Below are positions 58,240 to 64,000 of a stretch of 64,000 bases of DNA, one piece after another. This DNA is from Micromussa lordhowensis (taxonomy: Eukaryota; Cnidaria; Anthozoa; Scleractinia; Lobophylliidae). The notes below the pieces were generated by a model. That model saw only the letters and a program-made list of their open reading frames with translations, ran no database searches and was not told where the DNA came from. The stretch covers positions 7,501-71,500 of the forward strand of contig CAXHUQ010000355.1 of the NCBI GenBank assembly GCA_964020085.1, written 5' to 3'. The position numbers and the translations under genes are program-made. The first letter of the stretch is position 1, and every line of letters starts with the position of its first letter.

Positions 58240-59142
58240 CTTTCTTAAACTTTGCCAAAAGTTGCATCTTATCCCGCTTTTCAAAATTCTGCAATAAGAA
58301 AAAATTTCAGTGTCGTTTGTGAAATATAAGCGCTTAAAGCTGATATTGAGGGTGTTTTAGCAGGTCATAGTGTTGCTATGGTAACCTATTGTGCCACGGA
58401 AATAATACCAGCGTGGTTATCAGTGATTGAGCAGTTTTTTGATATCATGATTGTAGCATCAATTGATAACGAGAGGTAATTATGACCCATCAAAATCTAC
58501 GTATACTTTTATTTTAACAAGCTCCCGTTATTGAAAATTATCTACCTGTTGTTGGTATCTGTACTTGCAGTAGGTTCACTTTGTAACTTAATAAATCTTT
58601 ACTTCTCCTTTTTCCTTTCGCACTTTTTACCTGTCAGATGTCGAGCTATGTTGAAATAAAGAAAATTTTTTGTTGTTGTAGTTTTGTAACGCCTTGTTTG
58701 CATTGGCACATGATTTACTATGCCTTCAGATTGCTAAGGTTAAGGATTAGATTAATTAAAGCTACTTTAATGACTTAAAAACGTTAATTACAATAAGAGT
58801 ATCAGTAAAACTAGAGTTACACACAAGGCAAATTAGGGACGTTTGCGCTAATTGTTTCTGCAATTTCACATGCCACGTTATGCATCGAGCGCGCGCTAAG
58901 TACTTAAATGAACAATGAACAATGAAAGGGCAGATGTTAAATACCAATGTTTTGAGCAAACTCCAAGGTAGGATAATACGATGATAAGACAACTAATAAG
59001 AACCTGACTTATACAGTAACCATGGCGTAAAGTCTACATTCAGTGAAATTGCTTTAAAGTAAGACAATTTAGCTATACCGTAAGCTTACTTGCTAATATT
59101 GACTTGATTTTGAATATGATAATGTTTTTATTGATATAACAG
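58240..59142. other. Intron or intergenic sequence
   Basis: No exon recognised; it ends at the acceptor AG 59141-59142 of the PHD-finger gene. Confidence 0.4.
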
Positions 59143-61843
59143 AGCGATGTGGATCTAGCCTAGCCTTGGCAGAAGAGCAGGCCACGTGTAGTACGGAAGG
59201 TGATACAGAAGGTTCTGCCCCTGAAGAACAAATGAAACCAGGCAAGCTAGATGAACTTCGGTGGAAGCTTGACAGTATGGACCTTTATCTTCTAAAATAT
59301 TTTGAAGGTAATTGTTTAATATATGCATTAGTGCAAGCTAGTGCTACGATAGTAGATCATTATTTTCACTACTGCATTAAACTTCAATTTATAATCATTC
59401 ACATACTCACACTTGCTAATATTGAGTTTGATCAAACCAGAACCACTCTCTGATTAATTTTTTTTTTTCTAGTAAGTTAAATTGTTTAAGATTTTGTTGT
59501 TGATGTTTTCAATTCAGACTATCAAGAGCAACCACAACCAAGGTCAACAGAAGAAACGAACGATTTTGCCACAGTAAGCAATGTAGTTAGTTGAAAGGAG
59601 TTAGACCCAAAAATGAGACTTAGAAAATTAACTCGACCAACACTTTTTTCCATGGGTTGTTCCCGGGCTAGCTAGGGAGATCTTAAGTTAGTCAAGCATA
59701 CTTATTGGAATTTCCTCAGAGGGGCTGAGAATCTCTCATCATAACAGACAAGTTAAAATAGCTCGAAGAAACTGAAACTATTTTTTTCTTAAAAGGCCTT
59801 GATCTTTCAATTGTAGGATTCAATCCCGTGGTCTTAACACACTGAGCCTTATTATTTACATTGACTGCATTGCAGAATAATCAACATCTGATATTATGGC
59901 CGTTAATATAATTTATTGATCATAAAACTTTACAGAACTTGACTCCAGAAAGCAAAAAAGCCTTTGACAATTTCAGCCCAAGAAGCAGGAGTGTTTTTAA
60001 GCAGGTAAGACTTAGCATCCATATAGCTCAGTTCTGCCCCAAATGAAGTCATCAGCTTCCCCAAATGTTACTCTGTGGAAAAACATATTATAGAGCTTGT
60101 GGTTTTGTAACAATTTCAGTTAACACAGATATTCAAAAAACCAAACTATTGAAGAAATTTCCAAAATAAATATAGTTGTGGAAAATTCACGTATACTAAA
60201 TATTATGACAAAATGATTTTCCACAGTTTGACCTCTTTAAACTATCTCCTCTAACCCTTTACTTCCCAATAGTGACTTATAGATTTTACTCTGTCTAATG
60301 TCAGACGATTTTACTCTGTCTAACGTCAGACGATTTTTTCTCTGTCTAATCTAGACGATTTTACTCTGCCTAGCGCCAGACGAGTTTACTCTGGCTAACG
60401 CCAGACGATTTTACTCGTCAAAGGGAGACCCCTTGGGGCGTAAAGGGTTAACAGTGATTGCCCCTTGGTCAACAGGTAAATGGCCCAAGCCATTGCATAG
60501 CCCAGGTTTTGTGCACACCCCTGGTAAAGTGCATGAATTGGGCTTTGAATGTTAGGTTGACACTCTAGAAATCAGCAGTTTTAGTAAGATCTTAGATTTC
60601 ATGAAATCTGTAGGGCTTTGAAGTGGCAAAACGGCTGCATGAGGAGAAGGCTGTCAGTGGCCCAAGCCATGCAGATAGCTTGACATGCTCACAGCATAAC
60701 AAAGAGCATCCACAAACACCAGGACAGGTCAACGCAACAACTGACTCAGCAGGTTAGTCTCAACTGCTTACTACAATATAGACAAACAAAACAAGAATGG
60801 AACGTGTCTTGTATAGCACATATAACTCATTAATAATGTAGCAATCTGTTTTCTTATTCACTTTAAGGTACTCGGAAACGATTATTTCCTGAAGGGACCA
60901 TTGGCATTCTACCTCGACATGGTAATAAATTATAAAAATATGACATCACAAACATTATACTTAGCTATCAAATGAAAGGGGTAATGTTTAAGTGACTTAA
61001 AGGATGAAATAAAATGTAACAGATTCACTGTAGAAAACATGAACTGATCAGTACCTTAAATAATGAACAACAGCAACTTGTCTTAGTAATTTAAGAAAGA
61101 TGAGAAAGATATCAAGAAATGTCCCGTGTTCACATCCTCCTGATGTGCAGTTAACTTTGCATGGTTTCAAACCAGTTCGATTTTGGATTTCTTAATTACG
61201 ATTAAGTGTAGGACTATGCCAAAAAGAAACTAGGGAAATGACAATTAATGTACGATGTTCATGCGATTCAATGTAACTGTTATAAACCCACGTTTCTTAC
61301 TCTTATTCACCTTTTTATGTGCAGCGAAAAGACCTATGCAAAATGAGGACCGTTGTGCAAAATGCCACCAAACCAGTCCGTATAAGAAGAAGACTTGGTC
61401 GAGAACATGGATAATGCGTGACATATGTTCAAAATGGTATCACAGGTAAGTACATTCATGTAGAGTTGTGAAATATGGAATACTAGTGTAATACTTATAT
61501 ATGCATGGGCCAAAACTATAGTTTGATTGGAACAACAACTTATTGGGTACGTAAAACCCCTAATTAATTTGTGAACATCTGTTAACCTCAGTTCTGCATG
61601 ATCAGCAAAAAACTTCTCTATAATACTATGATTGCTTTAAGTCTGAGCGGTTTACAAAGCACATGAGGAATGACAACAAACAAATTATTATAAGAGCTAT
61701 GAGGGGTACCTTAACGGAAAAACCAGAATAATGCCAGCCACTTAACAGGGTCATTCCTTTCATCACGCAGGGAATGTACAAATCTAAAATCAATGCCGCC
61801 AGAGGACGAGAAGTGGGAGTGCCAAGGATGTGGAAAAAAATGA
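59143..61843 (+). CDS. PHD-finger protein, 3' exons
   Basis: Exons 59143-59307, 59518-59573, 59936-60004, 60614-60752, 60868-60921, 61325-61445, 61771-61843 (stop TGA 61841-61843); all GT-AG with matching phases. The first exon is acidic (EGDTEGSAPEEQ) and followed by a helical stretch; the middle exons are low-complexity, polar and lack recognisable domains. The last two exons form a PHD zinc finger: CAKCHQTSP...CSKWYH-REC...WECQGC, the C4-H-C3 order. PHD fingers bind histone tails; here a chromatin- or transposon-related role is inferred only. The protein begins upstream; whether the CxC-type exons at 52-53.7 kb belong to the same transcription unit is undecided. Confidence 0.65.
60280..60450. 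repeat. Minisatellite, about 30-bp ACTCTGTCTAACGCCAGACGATTTT unit
   Basis: Five imperfect units of (T)TTTACTCTGYCTAACGYCAGACGA followed by a short GGGAGACCCCTTGGGG palindrome and AAAGGGTTAA. Intronic in the PHD-finger gene. Confidence 0.85.
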
Positions 61844-62005
61844 ACTGGAATAATGCTAGCCACTAGGCATCGACAGAGACACAATCTATTGGAATACAAT
61901 GATGTATATTTAATCAATACTAAGCTTCCAATGAAAAGTTTGATAAGACTGTGGAAACAAAATACAAAACTGCCTTTTGTGTAATATTGTGAACTGAATA
62001 ATTAA

Positions 62006-62106
62006 CAATTATTCACCGAAGTGGAGGTGAATAGTTGTGGATATTTACCGAGCCGCGAAGCGGTGAGGTAAATGTCCACCACGTTTACCGCCACTGAGGT
62101 GAATAA
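62006..62106. repeat. Palindromic element beside MITE copy
   Basis: AACAATTATTCACC...GAGGTGAATAAATTATT with inner TTTACCGAGCCGCGAAGCGGTGAGGTAAA. It ends about 10 bp before the MITE at 62117. Confidence 0.75.
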
Positions 62107-62116
62107 ATTATTGTTT

Positions 62117-62222
62117 TAGTACATACCACACAAGCTGAATGACTATCGGCCCAAAGAGTAACTTTATTTGTGACAATATACCGACAAAAGCCATTTTGTT
62201 TTTGCTCGGCTGCTCAGAGGTG

Positions 62223-62259
<37 letters not shown>

Positions 62260-62301
62260 AGCGCGCGCGAAAAGCACTATTCACTTGTGTGGTATATACT
62301 A
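62117..62301. mobile_element. MITE with TAGTATATACCACACAAG ends, copy 2
   Basis: 185 bp, same family as 51895-52075 with TAGTACATACCACACAAG / CTTGTGTGGTATATACTA ends; the interior is diverged. Confidence 0.9.
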
Positions 62302-62321
62302 ATAAATTAAATTTTCCATGA

Positions 62322-62578
62322 AGTGGTTTTCATTTGAGTGTCGAAAAGTAATTGGTTTTGCACTTTCTACGCTACATTGATTGGCTTGAAAATTTCGCAC
62401 CACTTTTTCATCCAATCAGAAGTACAACCAAAACCAATCATGACGCGTTTGCATGCATTTTCCCGCGTTTGGCGTCAGCCACATGTAATTACATTGAGTT
62501 TTGATTGGTTCACTGTATTGTCTGTGTTCTTTGTGACTGGCTAAAGTAATTACTTTGGACACTCGATTGAAAACCGCT
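62322..62578. mobile_element. MITE with GTGGTTTTCATTTGAGTGTC ends
   Basis: Inverted ends AGTGGTTTTCATTTGAGTGTC / GACACTCGATTGAAAACCGCT with adjoining AAAGTAATT arms; 257 bp, several ATTGGTT/CCAAT motifs inside. Confidence 0.8.
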
Positions 62579-63024
62579 CTATTAACCGGACATTTGTCCG
62601 ATGACCGACTGTTATGTGCAGGCTACCGCGTTTCAATGGTCTGAACTGCAAATTGACCAAGATAGCTCTATTATATACAATTTATATAAAACTGGGTCGA
62701 TTGTATGACTAGTCAGTTATCTAATTTGCATATTTAACACATTTTTCAAACTTAAAAATCTGCTGAACTAATGGAGATATTTGCAAACGGTAAATGGCAT
62801 TTTCATTCTTTCATGGAATTCTATGATATGTGATACACCTAGTAAAAAATTTAGGGGGAAAAAATTTGATAACATTACAACTTCAACATTGTTTCATCAG
62901 TTTCGAACTCCAACAATGTTTCTTACACCCAGGAGGCTTGTGTAGGTGTATTATATATGGCTGAATTTCAATATATCAATTATTATTGCCAACAATCAAG
63001 TAAGGATAACCCTTAATGCTGAAA
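62579..63024. other. Downstream of the minus-strand CxC-type gene
   Basis: No exon recognised; probably includes its 3' UTR. Confidence 0.4.
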
Positions 63025-63892
63025 TTAATTCTTTGATACAGGTTGCTTAAAAGTAAAACGCATAAATTCATCTCTAACAATATCACAATTGCCTTGTGCA
63101 TTCTTCTTCAAAGTAGCAACCTGTCTGCGTACAATCTGTTCATTTTGATAGTAGTCCATGAGGTAATTGTACAGGAAATGCACCCCAAAACCTTGAACAC
63201 AGGCACTTCGCAGCCTACGAATGTTCTTGCGATTATTCTCACTCTCCTGATAGCTTGTCTTCACGCTATTAACTTGTAAGCATAGGTTAATGTCGTGAAA
63301 TGCACATAAAGGTGATTTATGTGGATTGCTAGCAGAATGGAATCTATCACCAAGTATGTATCGTCTGCAATCTCCAGATATGGGATGCATCAGAGGTTCA
63401 TCTTCATGTGAATGGCGATGGAGAGGTACAGAGGTGGCAAGGTACTCGGAAGGTACAATATGTGGGGCACTCATCCCCTACAAAAAAATTATTTCTGTTA
63501 ATTCAGTGTTCTGTTTACCTAATATATAAAGAAGACTTAAGGATGGGTCTGTTAATGGTGGAGAGGGGAGGAATAAAAAGAAGTGTAATGAGAAATTAAA
63601 TCAAGAATTTAGAAAATATCAACACATATGTTAATTTTCTACTGGTATCGGGTTACCACAAAATGTTTCACACCTGTGATGGTGATCTGTCGCTTTCAGG
63701 AATCTCAAAACATCCACTGAACTTTCCCCACAGTTTTTTCCCCACATCAGGTGAGCGGCAATCAACATGCCTGACGAAACCACAAGGCGTGTCACATATG
63801 AACAGTAATGGTGGATACTTCAACAAGAGAAATAAATCTGCTGCATCACGCACAGACTCTTGCAAGGCAAGGCACTTGGAAATGACAGTGAT
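63025..63892 (-). CDS. CxC/KDZ-associated-like family protein, last two exons
   Basis: Minus-strand exons 63892-63674 (219 nt) and 63477-63025 (stop 63025-63027), phase 0 at the junction. The first encodes SVRDAADLFLLLKYPP and FICDTPCGFVRHV, the second HPISGDCRRYILGDRFHSA, NPHKSPLCAFHDINLC and HFLYNYLMDYYQNEQIV. The conserved Asp, Cys and His pattern suggests a nuclease/transposase-like fold. It is the type of sequence found C-terminal to the CxC clusters in multicopy coral genes. The upstream exons lie outside the window or are the opposite-strand remnant at 52.2-53.7 kb. Open and undamaged as far as seen; function not established. Confidence 0.55.
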
Positions 63893-64000
63893 CTACACGA
63901 ATAAGAAAATTTGATTGATCAGCCATCAAAAAAGATGACGCATCCTTAATAATATATAAAAATTATTACTGTGTTGTTTGACACCTAGTGTACAATTAAG

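Noticed and set aside
1..64000. CRISPR array, bacterial contamination or provirus
   Set aside because: Repeats are MITEs, minisatellites or TIRs without spacer structure; genes have spliceosomal introns and animal domain combinations.

Overview
The window is nuclear DNA of an anthozoan, most likely a stony coral. It is AT-rich with many short GT-AG introns. It carries a secreted gene that mixes H-type-lectin-like, Kazal, C-type lectin, EGF and TLDc-like modules, the tail of which resembles a coral skeletal-matrix protein. It is also dense in MITEs, a LINE, a SINE and a BEL/Pao element. All gene models were assembled by hand from reading frames and splice sites.

Layout. 0.6-2.1 kb: two-exon remnant of a DUF6589-type gene. 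2.3-2.8 kb (-): broken rhodopsin-class GPCR. 3.1-6.7 kb (-): CR1/L2-like LINE with a 1070-codon ORF. 8.7-10.0 kb: first arm of a diverged inverted duplication; the second arm is at 32.7-34.6 kb. 10.9-30.4 kb (+): 18-exon secreted protein of 1152 aa: signal peptide, three H-lectin-like repeats, Kazal, three more H-lectin-like repeats, C-type lectin, three EGFs, TLDc-like tail. Its second intron holds a decayed BEL/Pao retrotransposon (14.0-21.4 kb), itself hit by a SINE and a MITE. 36.0-51.6 kb (-): the last three exons of a lipid-droplet-associated-hydrolase (LDAH) gene. Its 14.5-kb last intron contains an 11.0-kb DNA transposon (38.22-49.24 kb) with about 760-bp near-identical terminal inverted repeats and a flanking target duplication.

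That transposon is the most unusual item. It holds two intact, convergent, multi-exon genes: a P-element/THAP9-like transposase (816 aa, with its three candidate acidic catalytic residues) and a PIF1-family helicase with a SAP-like C-terminus (986 aa). Each is read inward from its own copy of the TIR, so both probably use the same promoter sequence. Near-identity of the TIRs and intact frames suggest recent activity.

52-64 kb is repeat-rich and has fragments of a coral multicopy cysteine-cluster (CxC, KDZ-transposase-associated-like) family: an N-terminal part on + with an in-frame stop (52.2-53.7 kb) and a C-terminal part on - (63.0-63.9 kb). Between them lie a degenerate 1.1-kb tandem triplication (55.5-58.2 kb) and the 3' exons of a PHD-finger gene (59.1-61.8 kb, +). 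No rRNA, genuine tRNA or CRISPR was seen.
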